Assembly (NCBI GenBank): GCA_003427395.1
Contig: BFEA01000094.1
Coordinates: 1,416,383-1,461,501 of the forward strand
Origin: Chara braunii
Taxonomy: Eukaryota > Streptophyta > Charophyceae > Charales > Characeae
Length of the DNA: 45,119 nucleotides
Direction of reading: 5' to 3'
The notes under the pieces are model-generated. The model was not told the DNA's origin and searched no databases. It saw only the letters and a program-made list of their open reading frames with translations. How positions within the stretch are numbered: position 1 is the stretch's first letter; each line of letters starts with the position of its first letter. This document shows, piece by piece, positions 9,388 to 19,365 of this stretch. The position numbers and the translations under genes are program-made.

Positions 9388-10222
9388 CCGATGTCACACC
9401 CTAACCTCACGCCCAGCGCGACTTCCTGGAAGTGCGGAAAAAGGGGTATGCCAAGGATTTTAGGAAAATGGGGGTGGAGTCCCAGGTTAGAACTGAGATC
9501 TCCAGCGTCAAGTTTCAGGGATATGAATGCAAGTGAGTAGGCGAAGGACGGGGTTCTGTTTTAGGCCTTGGGGAACGGGGCGTTCACCTCCGTTGGTCCC
9601 GTCGTCTGGGGCGGATTCGTATCCTGAGTACCGCCGGGACGCTATGGCTGTCCTGCTGATACATCACCCGTCGTCGGCGGGTTTCGCAGATCTCAGAATC
9701 GGACGCGGCCGGTCTCAGCCGAAGGTTGTGCTCCCATTGTCCGGCTTCTGAGCGGGTTCGCCAGATGAATCCCGATGCTCGGTAGGCGTGGTCTCGCAGG
9801 CACTCGGAACACCGGGGTTGTGGCCAGTAGGGGGCGAGTGCTCACCAAGGGGGGCAATGGTCAGGCAGTGGAAGGGCAATAGACGGTGATAGGGAGGGAA
9901 CTATGTGTCCAGGATAACAATACCGGGTTCAGCGATGACCTGACACGTGTACGGGCTGGGGCAGTCGGGGAAATGGGGAATGCGTTCTAAGGCCCGCCGA
10001 ATATCCCACTCGCAGATGAGCTCGGTTCCTGTTGGGTACGGAAGCTCTGGGGCTCAGTCCTCGAGCGTGCAGAATAACTGTGTCGTCGCCCGTACATTGT
10101 ACAGGGGGTCTCCATACGGCCCGTGCGTACGGACGGATGAACGGCCGTACGGGCGTACGGACGACGGCCGTCCGAAGGTGTTTTAGGGGCAAAAAAAATA
10201 AAAAAAATAAAATAAAAATACG

Positions 10223-10253
10223 GGGTTGTAGATCTTTTCGAGATCTACAACCC
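10223..10253. repeat. Perfect 13-bp stem hairpin followed by T-rich sequence
   Basis: GGGTTGTAGATCT and AGATCTACAACCC are exact inverse complements around the loop TTTCG. AT-rich flanks extend the symmetry imperfectly (AAAATAC against TATATTTT). It resembles a factor-independent terminator in shape, but the context is eukaryotic repeats. Confidence 0.7.
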
Positions 10254-10357
10254 TATATTTTTTTAAATATTTTTTGGCCTTAAAGAGGATTTTTAGAAAA
10301 TCAAAAACAAAAAAAGAAAAAAAAAATTGGTAGCAAAAAGACGGGCAGTTGCCTTGC

Positions 10358-10837
10358 ATGTGTGTGTGTGTGTGTGTGTCCGTGGGGGGGAGGCAAACCC
10401 CTCCACTTCATATCAATCAATCAATAAAAAAAAAAGAAAAAAAAAGAAAAAAAAAAGAAAAAAAAAAGAAAAAAAAAAAAAAAAAAAAAAAAAGGGAAGG
10501 AGAACCCGCAGCGAGCTCCCGCATAATGAGATGGTGACTTAGTAGAGCTCATCCGCACACACTGTCTGCACGTTCTCTCGGCTGAGAATTTGACCGTAAT
10601 TGCGGTCACAAACATCCATTACAATTGATGAAACTGAGCATTTGACCGTAATTNNNNNNNNNNNNNNNNNNNNNNNNNNNNNNNNNNNNNNNNNNNNNNN
10701 NNNNNNNNNNNNNNNNNNNNNNNNNNNNNNNNNNNNNNNNNNNNNNCGTGTGTGTGTGTACTCGTGGGGGGGAGGCGACCCCCCCCACCTTATATCAATC
10801 AATCAATCAATCAATCAATCAAATCAATCAATTAATC

Positions 10838-10871
<34 letters not shown>

Positions 10872-10891
10872 CCAATTAATCAATCAATCAA
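10358..10891. repeat. Duplicated repeat cluster around an assembly gap
   Basis: A block of (TG)n, CGTGGGGGGGAGGC, an ACCCC-rich stretch and (TCAA)n occurs at 10358-10425 and again at 10746-10891. Between them lie an A-rich run (10425-10493), the dispersed repeat shared with 1868-2026 (10494-10653) and 93 N (10654-10746). The dispersed repeat is cut by the gap at exactly the part that is tandem in the first copy. Confidence 0.8.
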
Positions 10892-11695
10892 TTTTTATTT
10901 ATTTTTACCCCCGGGACCAAAAAAAAAAATCTTTCTTTTTTTTGATTTTTTGAATGGGGGGGTACACCCGACCCTCCCCCAGCCCATCCACCCCTTCAAC
11001 ACCCCCCCGGAAGGCCACGCACGGAGGGCCCAAAGTCCGTAAGTACGGGCTGTACGGGCGCCGGGGGGCCCGTACGTACGGACGGGCCATATTCGTACGG
11101 TTGTATACACTGCAGAATAACATGCGCGTTCCCAATATTCTGGGAACTCGCGATCTCTCAGGCACTCACGGTCAGTGATCCGGAAGGGATGACATTCATG
11201 CTGCGGGGTGGGGTAAGAATCAATACATTCGAAGAGCTCGGTCGGCAACCGGATCGAGGGCAGATCCTGTAGACATGCGTGTACATGATGGCCTCCTACG
11301 GCCGGGAGTACACGTGCATGCATAAGATCTTCCTTCGATCAGACTGAGAATTTTCACAACTTCGGTACATGCACATCAGCGCGTCGGCCCAAAGGTGTCG
11401 CTGGTGGGCTCACTGACCAGAGACATACATGGATCGAGAGATATACATGCATCAACCACTTTCACAACTTCCGGTTACTCACTGACCAGAGACATACATG
11501 GATCGAGTGCAGGCAACCAATCAATCAAGTTGACAACCAAGCAGAAGGAGGAAGGGGCGGGGAAAGGAATCACTCATCCATTCATAGAAAAGAAGACCTG
11601 AGATGACCGATCCAAAAAAAAGGATGGCTTGCGCCAGACATCAAAATTATGCAAAAGAGTGGAAGAAAAGCACCATTCCAACACCTCCCCTCCTC

Positions 11696-11696
<1 letters not shown>

Positions 11697-11768
<72 letters not shown>
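11697..11768. repeat. (TC)n microsatellite
   Basis: A pure TC run of about 70 bp inside the decayed LTR, at the position of the short TC run near 24040-24058 in the younger LTR. It expanded in place. Confidence 0.95.
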
Positions 11769-11770
<2 letters not shown>

Positions 11771-11805
11771 CCACCCCGATGCGGGCAGTCCGTCGCCTCG
11801 CACCT

Positions 11806-12895
11806 GAGAAAGATTAAACACAATGGACCCAAAAGTAGAAGAAGATGCCTTGAGCATTAATATCGCGGTGTACAACATCTTCCCCTCCACCTTTCCATAA
11901 CAGAGTTACGGAAACTCAACCCTTCAACTCAATACACCACTCAGATTGAGGATACCTATTGTGTAATACGACTTTAAATATCCGAAGTAGGTTAGCTTCC
12001 TACTTTCTTCGCATCGGTACTACGTCGGACATGTAGCCGGGAAAAATTGAAGATTGAAAATGCATGGAGTCAGGAATTCCAACCAAATTCTTACAATATT
12101 AACTCCTAGTACAGGGTCGGCCGGGCAGGCCCGACGACCCGCCGCTATGCGATGAAATCAAAAAATGTATGTGGTCGCCAATTATAGCCATATACTAGCA
12201 AATTTAATTTTTAGTGAAGCGCCTGCTTGGAAGGCCAAGCGTCACACCACTCAGTAATGCATAGAGCCAGGTAACCAAGTAAGTACATGCTGAAGAACCA
12301 GTAGTATGATATGAGCCGAACGGTAGATTTGTTCCCATTGACGACGTTAAACTCAATCCGCAGTAGATCGAACTCGTAATCGCCGATGTATTGGCACTCC
12401 TGAATCCGCCAAGTTCCCGGAATGTGTCCAGGCCGATCCAAAACCGACCAGATGAATGTGGCCGCGAAGATCAATAGATACGTCTCAAAAACTCCCTGCG
12501 TGATGTTACCCTGAAGGTAATCCTGGATTCGTGGTGAACCGTCACCGTAGATTTGTTTCTAACGACAAAGTTAAAACCTCAATCCGCAGTAGATCGGATT
12601 GGTAATCACCTATATATTGGCCCTCCTGAATGTGCTCAGTTGCCTGGACATATGTGTCTTGGTAAATACAAACCAACTGGATGAATATGGCCAAGGAGAT
12701 CCATAGATACATTTCAAAATTGTGGTAGCAGTCGGAGCATTCCTGCCAGTAGTTCTTCATGTGTGGTCCGACAGTACCGTGGAGACCAGTCCCCGTTTGT
12801 AGATCGCCCCGCAGAGTTACAAACATTGCGGGAAGTCACCTATAGCTCAGATGCTTTTCACTGGCTCCTGCATCTGGGCCCAAAAGGGGTTATTA
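11806..12895. mobile_element. 1.09-kb insertion flanked by 16-bp direct repeats
   Basis: CCGTCGCCTCGCACCT is present at 11790-11805 and exactly repeated at 12896-12911. LTR homology stops at the first copy and resumes after the second. This is what an insertion with a 16-bp target duplication, or duplicative break repair, would leave. The insert has no A-tail or terminal inverted repeat and carries the membrane-protein-like remnants on its minus strand. Confidence 0.7.
12211..12826 (-). pseudogene. Tandemly duplicated membrane-protein-like coding remnant
   Basis: Two successive minus-strand segments (12542-12826 and 12211-12541) share the pattern FEMYLWISLAIFI / FETYLLIFAATFI and then QYIGDYxxDLLRIE and NKST, so a ~220-bp coding unit is duplicated. 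The second copy continues into a strongly hydrophobic stretch (YYWFFSMYLLGYLALCI), giving at least two likely membrane segments. The copies are in different frames, and a short indel explains the early stop at 12542. I do not recognise the family. It could be exons of a captured host gene or part of an unknown element; the flanking 16-bp repeats favour capture or insertion. Confidence 0.5.
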
Positions 12896-13828
12896 CCGTC
12901 GCCTCGCACCTACACAGAGTTGTCACCCCGCTTTGTCTGAACATGCAAGCCAGGTTCGCCCGTGTGCCACAGTCCTTCGCAGCCACACGTCAACCCCGCA
13001 TACCCAGCACCAGCTCGTTGGATCGCCCAACTCCCTACTCACCGTCTTGGTCATGCCCGTTAGCCGATCCTCTCGACCGAGCTAACTCCAAAGTTGATTA
13101 GAGAGGCAGTTAATCGCGCCTGCAAAATTTATAGCATGAGCGTCCGCACGAGGTACCCGGGATTGTGCCGGAGTGGGAGGGAAGAAGAAGGAAGGAAGTG
13201 CCTACGACTGCATTGCCAGGCCGCGGAGTGGGGGACGTAGCCTCTCTCCGCGCATCGATCCAGTCATGCACCGTTCAGGCCAATGAGATCGAGGAAAATA
13301 TGAGCGAGCAGGGGCGCGACAAAGATATCAAGAAGGAGAAGATTATAGTTACATTTGCGCTCTGCCAAGAAGAGAAGTACAATTACGCTAGAGATTAAGG
13401 CGCGGAGAAGCCAGAGCACAGACCCTGGCGCAGCAGAGCGCAAGCAAGCAAGAAGCATCGTGCAGTTGCAGGCAAAATTACGATGCACCCAAATTCCTAG
13501 CCTAATTTAAGTCCTGATTGCGAAAAGAAATTTGATAAAAGAAATTCCGAGAACCCGTGCGGGCTCAACATCAGTTGGAAATTCAAAAAGATTACCCCGC
13601 ACGACAACCGCGCCAAAATTCCCCAACCTCACAGCAGAACAAGAAAGAAGCTATGGCAACCGTTATTTTCCACACTCGCTAAGGCGCGATCAACTACCAA
13701 CCGTCGTGGGACCACCCCCTTTTTCCAAAAGACGAGGGCATTCGTGCAATTGGGCGGGCCCCTCTCAATCAACACCCGGAGTATCGTCGCGCAGAAAATC
13801 GTGCGCTTACAGAAAACAGGTCGTCACA

Positions 13829-14687
13829 CCGAGAGTGGTCTGCAACACGTCACTATAGCACACGGGCAGCGTTTTGGAGCACGGGGACAACAATCAAAAC
13901 AGCAGAGGACACGTGGTAGTTGATGGCGGCAACCAGTGTCCGGCGATGGCGACAACGGGGATGACGAGGACAAGTCGGTAATCGTGAGCAGGTCGAGAGC
14001 TAAAATGGAGCCCCGACTTTCTCCCCTCTCTGCACAACTGCGAAGTATGCAAATGAGATCTTCTGGCTCTTTTGTCTCTGAAAGATAGCCGTATCGAATG
14101 CAATGACTAATCTAGTGGTTGTTTGGCTGCCATGGCTGCGAAGTCCAAACATGCTAAGTAAGACTGAGCTGAGTGGGGTTGGGAAGTTCACTGTGACAAA
14201 GTGCAGGTGCTTGCATTGTGGATCCCGCAAGGTGATCAGGCCAAGAAAGATGGCGCCGGAACTTATGGATGCTTACGTGAGACTGCATCAAGGAGGGCCT
14301 GCATCAATGATGTTATCGATATAGACGTCATCCAGAGGCCAACTCTGGCAAGGAGTTGGTGCTAGACAATGGTCCGAATGAGCCGACAGGCAATGCAGAG
14401 AGATGAGAGATTCTGAATGCAGTAGCACGGCACGGTCAGGTTGTGGTCGAGGTAGAGGAGCAGTAGCGCCCATCATCCGGGTTGATGCCTTAGGACACAA
14501 CTCTTCTCTATATTATGTATAGCTCGGTAGCATCACGAAATGCCGCAATGAGTATATGGGTCTCACGTTGACGAGTGCACATATGCGGATTTGTATGCGA
14601 GATACACAACTATGTTGCTTTTTTTTTCTTTTCTTTAGGTAGTGGTACGAGGGTAAAGTGATGTCGGCATTGTGGAGGCTGGTGGGA
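13829..14687. other. No feature recognised
   Basis: Apart from the CCGA target-site copy at the start, I see neither repeats nor a supportable coding region in this stretch. Confidence 0.4.
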
Positions 14688-14935
14688 TAGACTGTCTGTC
14701 AGTTTAGGTGTACCAGGCTGTTGGTTAAACCTTTACTGTCACATATCTGATGCCTCAGTTACACCACCAGAGTACCCCAGGGGATCTTAGCCCCCCTCTG
14801 ACACAAATGCATATGGACAGACTGTCTGTCAATGTACGTGTACCATTACTGTCACATATCTGATGCCTCAGTTAAAACACCAGTTACTGTACTCCAGTGG
14901 GTCTTAGGCCCCCTCTGACGTAAATGCATATGAAC
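14688..14935. repeat. ~120-130-bp tandem duplication
   Basis: Two adjacent copies start at AGACTGTCTGTCA (about 14689 and 14819) and share TTACTGTCACATATCTGATG, CCTCAGTTA and AAATGCATATG. The first copy has an extra ~12 bp near its start. Confidence 0.8.
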
Positions 14936-15084
14936 CCGCGTGGTGCCTATTCAGCCTACTGGAGGTTTAACCGGTGAAAATCAACAGCAATACTGAAAAA
15001 AATGGGAACAAATGGCAATGGATCAGGGTGTGAGGGTACTGCCACCTGCTAAGACGAAACATTTTGTGGTGGTCCACGTCACCA

Positions 15085-15223
15085 TTTTTTTATTTTTTTT
15101 TCAAAATCACGGGCCCAGTGCCCAAGGCTTATATTTCCAACAAAAATTTGAGGCCAGGGTCCTATTGGATTTTTATTTATTATTATTTTTTTTTAATCTG
15201 CTGGAAATCGGGTCCAGCGTCCC
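15085..15223 (-). mobile_element. SINE-like element type A, reverse copy
   Basis: On the minus strand: head GGGACGCTGGACCCGATTTC and CAGCAG (15223-15198), an A/AAT-rich stretch, GGACCCTGGCCTC (block 2 remnant), AATATAAGCCTTGGGCACTG (block 3) and an A-rich tail. The block order equals that of 6759-6900. Confidence 0.65.
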
Positions 15224-15760
15224 TGTACAAAGATGTGAAAGTGTCTGCTGGAAATCAGGTGCAGCACCTCTTTGATCCTATGCATCTGATCCACAGTATC
15301 ACTGTGTATGTAAAACAATCCACAATGTGATGTATGTGTGATGTAAGTGTGCTGTATGTGTGATGTGGCGTATGTGATGGATGTGTTCTATATCAATCAC
15401 TCATTTAAACACGAGCGTATCTGCTGGAAACCGGGTCCAGCGTCCCTGTACAAAGATGTGAAAGTGTCTGCTGGAAATCAGGTCCAGCATCTCTTTGATC
15501 CTACGCATCTGATCCGCAGTATCACTGCGTATGTAAAACAATCCACAAGGTGATGTATGTGTGATGTGTAATGTCGTGTATGTGATGGATGTGTTCTATA
15601 TCAATCAATCATTTAAACACAGAACCCTATGTACAGAGCTGTGAATGTATCTGCTGGAAATCGGGTCCAGCGTCCCTATAACCCTATGCATCTGATCCAC
15701 TGTATCGCTGTAAACGTACAGCAACCCATGAAACCCAAACCAAGATGTAATGTATGTGTG
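15198..15760. repeat. ~225-230-bp satellite, three units, each starting with the SINE head hairpin
   Basis: Units start at 15198, 15421 and 15651, each with CTGCTGGAAAYCGGGTCCAG. In the first two units a second, slightly different copy of the hairpin follows 46 bp later (15245 and 15467), then TTTGATCCTAYGCATCTGAT and TGTGATGTATGTGTGATG-type sequence. The third unit is shortened. Confidence 0.85.
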
Positions 15761-16520
15761 AGGAGCAATCGGCACTCCGACGTTGATCGATATTATGGGC
15801 CGGACAACACCAAACAACAGCGACTATCCCACTCCCAACAACGACTATCCCACTCCTAACTTCAGCCAACCAACGAGGTTGAAAGGGGGGAGGGGGGGGT
15901 GAGCTGGCAAACCTCTTATCCGTGTCAAGCCCACTCCCCTCCGCGTCAGCATGCAGCATCTCTCCCGTCCTGCTGATGCTCTCTGCCCCGCTGCTGCCGA
16001 GGTCGTCGCTGGCGCCGTAATCATCGCTGCCGCCATCGTCGTCGCTGCCGCCATCGTCGTCGCTGCCGCCGTCACCACTGTTGTTGTTGTTGTCGACGTT
16101 GTTATTGTTGTTGTTGTTGTTACTGTTGTCATGGTGATCCTCGCCGCCATCATCGTCGTTGCCGCCCTCCCCATTGTTGTTGTCAGCCCCGAATTCCACT
16201 GCATCCACGTGCGGCATCTCTCCCATCTTGCTGACGATGATCAGATATGCGCGCGCACCGTTCTCCACCCCGCTTCTACCATGTTCATCGCTTCCGTTGT
16301 AGGTGTTGTTGTTGACGTTTTTGTTATTGATGTTAATGTTGTCATCATTGTTGTTGTCGCTGTAACCGTTGTTGTTGTTGTTGTAGTCGTTGTTGTTGTT
16401 GATGTTGTTGTTGTTGATGCTGACGCTGGAATTAACCTCGTCTTCCTGCGCTCCATCCTCCTGCCAGTCCTCACCCTTCAACCGGTCTTCAAGCTTATAG
16501 CGCACGTCGCGACCCTCAGC
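15684..16520 (-). CDS. Asn/Asp/Gly-rich open frame, possible host-gene exon (hypothetical)
   Basis: A single minus-strand frame is open from inside the fold-back element down to 15684. It contains KLEDRLKGEDWQEDGAQEDE, then poly-Asn tracts encoded by (TTG)n/(GTT)n repeats, then DDGGSDDDGGSDD. A module is duplicated: SKMGEMPHVDAVEFGAD and SRTGEMLHADAEGSGLD. The trinucleotide repeats alone could keep a frame open, so coding is unproven. The N-terminal part of the frame is created by the fold-back element and is probably not original. Confidence 0.35.
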   Translation of the reverse strand, partial: AEGRDVRYKLEDRLKGEDWQEDGAQEDEVNSSVSINNNNINNNNDYNNNNNGYSDNNNDDNININNKNVNNNTYNGSDEHGRSGVENGARAYLIIVSKMGEMPHVDAVEFGADNNNGEGGNDDDGGEDHHDNSNNNNNNNNVDNNNNSGDGGSDDDGGSDDDGGSDDYGASDDLGSSGAESISRTGEMLHADAEGSGLDTDKRFASSPPPPPFQPRWLAEVRSGIVVVGSGIVAVVWCCPAHNIDQRRSADCSSHIHYILVWVSWVAVRLQRYSGSDA

Positions 16521-16902
16521 GAAGAGGGCATAACAGGTAGAAACAACCATTTCGTCAAAATGGACATTTTTTATTTTTTCAACGAAATTGAAACTGAGTT
16601 TTTTGGCCGAAAACTCGTCAAAATTTGCTGTTCCTGAGGGTCCAGCGTTTTGGACCCCCCGGCTGTACATGGACCTAGCTTGAGACCAGGCACCTCCAGG
16701 CAGGACTGCCTGGAGGTACCTGGTCTCAAGCTGGGTCCATGTACAGCCAGGGGGTCCAGCGTTTGTAAAACGCTGGACCCTCAGGAAGAACAAATTTTGA
16801 CGAGTTTTCGACCAAAAAACTCGGTTTCAATTTCGTTCAAAAAATAAAAGATGTCCATTTTGACGAAATGGCAGTTTAGACATCATGGCCTCTGCCCTCT
16901 TC
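16521..16902. mobile_element. 382-bp fold-back element with ~180-bp arms
   Basis: Almost the whole element is an inverted repeat. Outer ends are GAAGAGGGCA/TCTGCCCTCTTC; a long core (CCATTTCGTCAAAATGG outward to AGGGTCCAGCG) and the centre CCTCCAGGCAGGACTGCC, then TGGAGG, are self-complementary. The right arm carries an extra nested palindrome, GTCCAGCGTTTGTAAAACGC then TGGAC, at 16755-16782. It separates two protein-like minus-strand segments (16903-17080 and 16440-16520). Confidence 0.85.
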
Positions 16903-17473
16903 CAATCGATGCAGGCTTCCAGCTGGGGATCCGGCCCCTCCTCCAGCCCCCAGATGATATCCAGCATGTCGTCGGCCATATTCTTCAACCAAACAGCCAG
17001 AGAGATCGCTCCCCTTCGTCTTCTGGCTCCTCATTCGACCGCAAAGACAGCTCCCCCACCATCACCTGTAACCGCCTGCATCCCTGATCCAATGTCACCA
17101 GCCAATCGTCTGCTCGTCGTTGTAGCCCCCCCCCCCTTCCATCTCTAACCCTGATAGCTGCGCTCCTCTTGCGTTTACGCGTCGACCTCACTGCTGGTGC
17201 TACCCCTGCGTGCGCGTCGTGGGACGGCCATGTCACCAACAACAGACACCACGTGGCAAAAGGAAGCCACGCACGACTGTCGGGCGCGCGCACATGCCTA
17301 GCAGCCGAGGAGCTTCCCTCCCCTGGCGCTAGTCTAGCCGGGGAGACCGGGCCTCGCCGGTCCGCCGGCGTCAGGGCGCTAGCCCTAGCGCAACCTCTTA
17401 CTTTTCGCCTTTTGACAGTGGTGTGACGAGGCCCATATAAGGGAGCGGTGGGACTCGAGGCCGGGGTCCTCAC
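16903..17473 (-). pseudogene. GC-rich open frame, possible disrupted host exon
   Basis: Minus strand, two overlapping frames. One (17473-16985) includes TRKRKRS and DDWLVTLDQGCRRLQVMVGE. The other gives AVWLKNMADDMLDIIWGLEE and PQLEACIDWKRAEAMM up to the edge of the fold-back element. The helix-like segments look protein-derived, and GC content is higher than in the surroundings. I recognise no family. It may be the continuation of the open frame on the other side of the fold-back. Confidence 0.3.
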
Positions 17474-17485
17474 AGTCTACCCGGT
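17457..17485 (-). repeat. Isolated copy of SINE block 2
   Basis: Minus strand CCGGGTAGACTGTGAGGACC then CCGGCCTC, identical to 6801-6828. No head or A-tail is adjacent. Confidence 0.6.
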
Positions 17486-18287
17486 ATGAACCTCTGGGAG
17501 CCAAGTTGCCCTTGAGGACTGTGTGGGCAGACAAAGTGGTAAAATTGAGAAAAAAAGTCTGCCCAAAAATCAAACAAATCAGAAAACTGGAAGGAGTATC
17601 AATCATGGGCAGGGTCCAGGGTTGGCGAGCTATCAGTTCAGCGGTCTAAAATCTGGCGACCATTTCTGATCTGGAAAGATACTCTCCCAACGCCTGCACC
17701 TAAGCTGGGTAATCGTCCCAGATCTATTGTTTTCGGGGAGCATGTCCCACTAGCGGGGGTTCTGTTTATGTTTCGTGTATTTTTCAACGCACTCACACCG
17801 TGGCCGTGGAATTTTCAGATCGGCTGGCAGGGAGCCCTGCATACTTGAAACCAGAACTAAACCTCGACAAGTGGGGCATGGCCCCGGGTTGTTTGTGGAG
17901 GGCTTCCTGGCCTCCTTTCTATTTTTCAATAATTGAAATGCAAAGTTGGTTGTGAAAAAGAAAAGAAAATCATGGGCAGTGCAAAAACACGGTGGCATTC
18001 CCAAGAATCTGGTATCCAACGACTATCTACCCACTGACGGATCATAGTAACAATAAAAACAATTATAATAATTTATTATCAGAAGATGGAGCCTCTATGG
18101 AAAAGGGTGATACGACCTGTGGAATTTCGTCCAGCAGACGCCTTTTTGAAACTAAAAGTTAATTGTTTGAGTGGTTTTCCTTTCCAGCAACTGTTTTTCA
18201 TACAGCTTCGCTCCCAAATCATTTTTGTGTTTTTTTTTGCTTTGCTTTTCCAAACTGGTTTCATAAGACACAAAATAACAGTGCAGT

Positions 18288-18392
18288 GTCCTTTGGGACA
18301 TCCGTTAAAATTGGAACGATACAGAGAAGGGTACATTAGCAAATGGCCCCTGTGCAAGGATGACACGCATAAATCGAGAAATGGTCCAAAAA
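18288..18392 (+). pseudogene. U6 snRNA processed retrocopy with poly(A) and 11-bp TSD
   Basis: Close to full-length plant-type U6: GTCC start, GGGACATCCGTTAAAATTGG, AACGATACAGAGAAGG, a disturbed stretch where TTAGCATGG is expected (TACATTAGCAAATGG), CCCCTGTGCAAGGATGACAC and AAATCGAGAAATGGTCC, then ~12 A instead of a T-run. The exact 11-bp direct repeat AACAGTGCAGT flanks it (18277-18287 and 18398-18408). A 3' A-tail plus target duplication is the signature of LINE-machinery retroposition. Insertions near the ACAGAG/AGC region and the lack of a Pol III terminator argue against function. Confidence 0.93.
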
Positions 18393-18635
18393 AAAAAAAC
18401 AGTGCAGTACTTCTGAAAAAATGAGGTAGACAACCTGCTCACTCAGTTGATGGATCGGCCGCAGGAGGCAGGGAGAGGGAGGACGAGGAGGGAGTGGCAA
18501 TGCGAGCATGGGCCTCATGATAGAGTGCCCCTACCCCCGGTTTTAGGGGCTAATTAGTAATCCAAATGTATAGAATAGAGATGGGGTTGATGAACTTAGT
18601 GTTTTGGTCGATAGACTTCTTTTTTTTTCCTGATA

Positions 18636-18717
18636 GACTTGTGATTTAGTAGATTTCAGTGGTTAGATCAGCCATGGACTTGTGATTTAGTAGATTTCAG
18701 TGGTTAGATCAGCCATG
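18636..18717. repeat. 41-bp perfect tandem duplication
   Basis: 18636-18676 and 18677-18717 are identical (start GACTTGTGATTTAGTAGATT), which suggests a recent event. Confidence 0.95.
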
Positions 18718-19077
18718 AAATGCGAAGATAGGTCATTGGTTTAACTTCCCCTCATTTGGGACCCTTTTGGTAGAAGTTATGGTTTAGGGTTTAAGGTTTT
18801 TTGGCCATGAAGGCAGAACTTTTGGCTAAGTCGATGGATAATCTTTTTCGGTTTGTTCGGATTTGCTGACCTTGTGGTACTGTTTTCTTTTCCCAGGGTT
18901 GGGAAATGTCAGCGCAGCGGTCTGGATTTGGCCATTCTGCAGCTCGACCTATAATTCCCAATGCCTGCATGTAAGCTGGGTAATGGTCCCAGTAAATTTT
19001 TGTTTTTGTTTTCCCGGTTGAGATGTGGAGGGATTCCCGGCCTCCTCTTTCTTGTGTGGTAATGACTAAGCTGAGTC

Positions 19078-19108
<31 letters not shown>

Positions 19109-19365
19109 AGGTAGAAAAAAATCCCACAAGAAAAAAAAAGGTAGAAGAAAGGACATAATTTATAAAAAAGTTGCCTGGTGAAAGGTCACGGAAAAACGTT
19201 TCAGTCAGGGGGACTAGGAATCACTGACCCCCTTAGACAGACAGAAGAAGCCCCAGAATGGTGGGTAGTTCGGTGGTTGCTGGATTATCAAAACTAGACT
19301 AGATTACCTGTTGCAGCTCCACCCGCAAAAGAAAAGGAACATTTCTCCCATCGTGATGAAAGAAG

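Larger units (their letters stand above)
10085..11108. repeat. CGTACGG-rich patches on both sides of the gap cluster
   Basis: 10085-10175 and 11038-11108 are dense in CGTACGG/CCGTACG and GTACGGGC words, many palindromic. The rest of the LTR family does not show them at this density. The coordinates span both patches; the sequence between them is described in other entries. Confidence 0.5.
9392..13828 (-). mobile_element. Decayed solo LTR of the gypsy family, with insertions
   Basis: Its termini match the 22772-25109 LTR: TGTCACACCCTAACCTCACG at 9392 against TGTGACGCCCAACCTCACG, and CGTCACA at 13822-13828. The same 4-bp duplication CCGA flanks it (9388-9391 and 13829-13832). Colinear but diverged homology runs through 9393-10000, 11700-11805 and 12896-13828, including the LTR TATA motif (13128-13134) and a decayed copy of the LTR hairpin (13209-13270). 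Extra length over a 2.34-kb LTR comes from a repeat cluster around 10.2-11.0 kb and the insertion at 11806-12895. No internal retrotransposon genes are present, hence solo LTR. It is older than the element at 22.8-36.3 kb. Confidence 0.72.
17630..19045. repeat. Pair of related ~100-bp segments with GGCCTCC tails
   Basis: 17640-17725 and 18905-18990 share CAGCGGTCT, TGCCTGCAYSTAAGCTGGGT and AATSGTCCCAG. Each is followed, within ~20 to ~160 bp, by GTGGAGGG then TTCCYGGCCTCCT (17886-17917 and 19029-19047). Probably two diverged copies of one dispersed element; the sequence between the copies is otherwise unassigned except for the U6 copy and a 41-bp duplication. Confidence 0.5.

Noticed and set aside
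9024-9410. 128-codon minus-strand frame as a gene
   Set aside because: No recognisable domain, and its end overlaps the solo LTR terminus.
10223-10253. Bacterial-type terminator
   Set aside because: Everything around it is eukaryotic repeat DNA and no transcription unit ends there.
18288-18392. Functional U6 gene
   Set aside because: It has a poly(A) tail and target duplication instead of a T-run terminator, and the conserved AGC region is disrupted.
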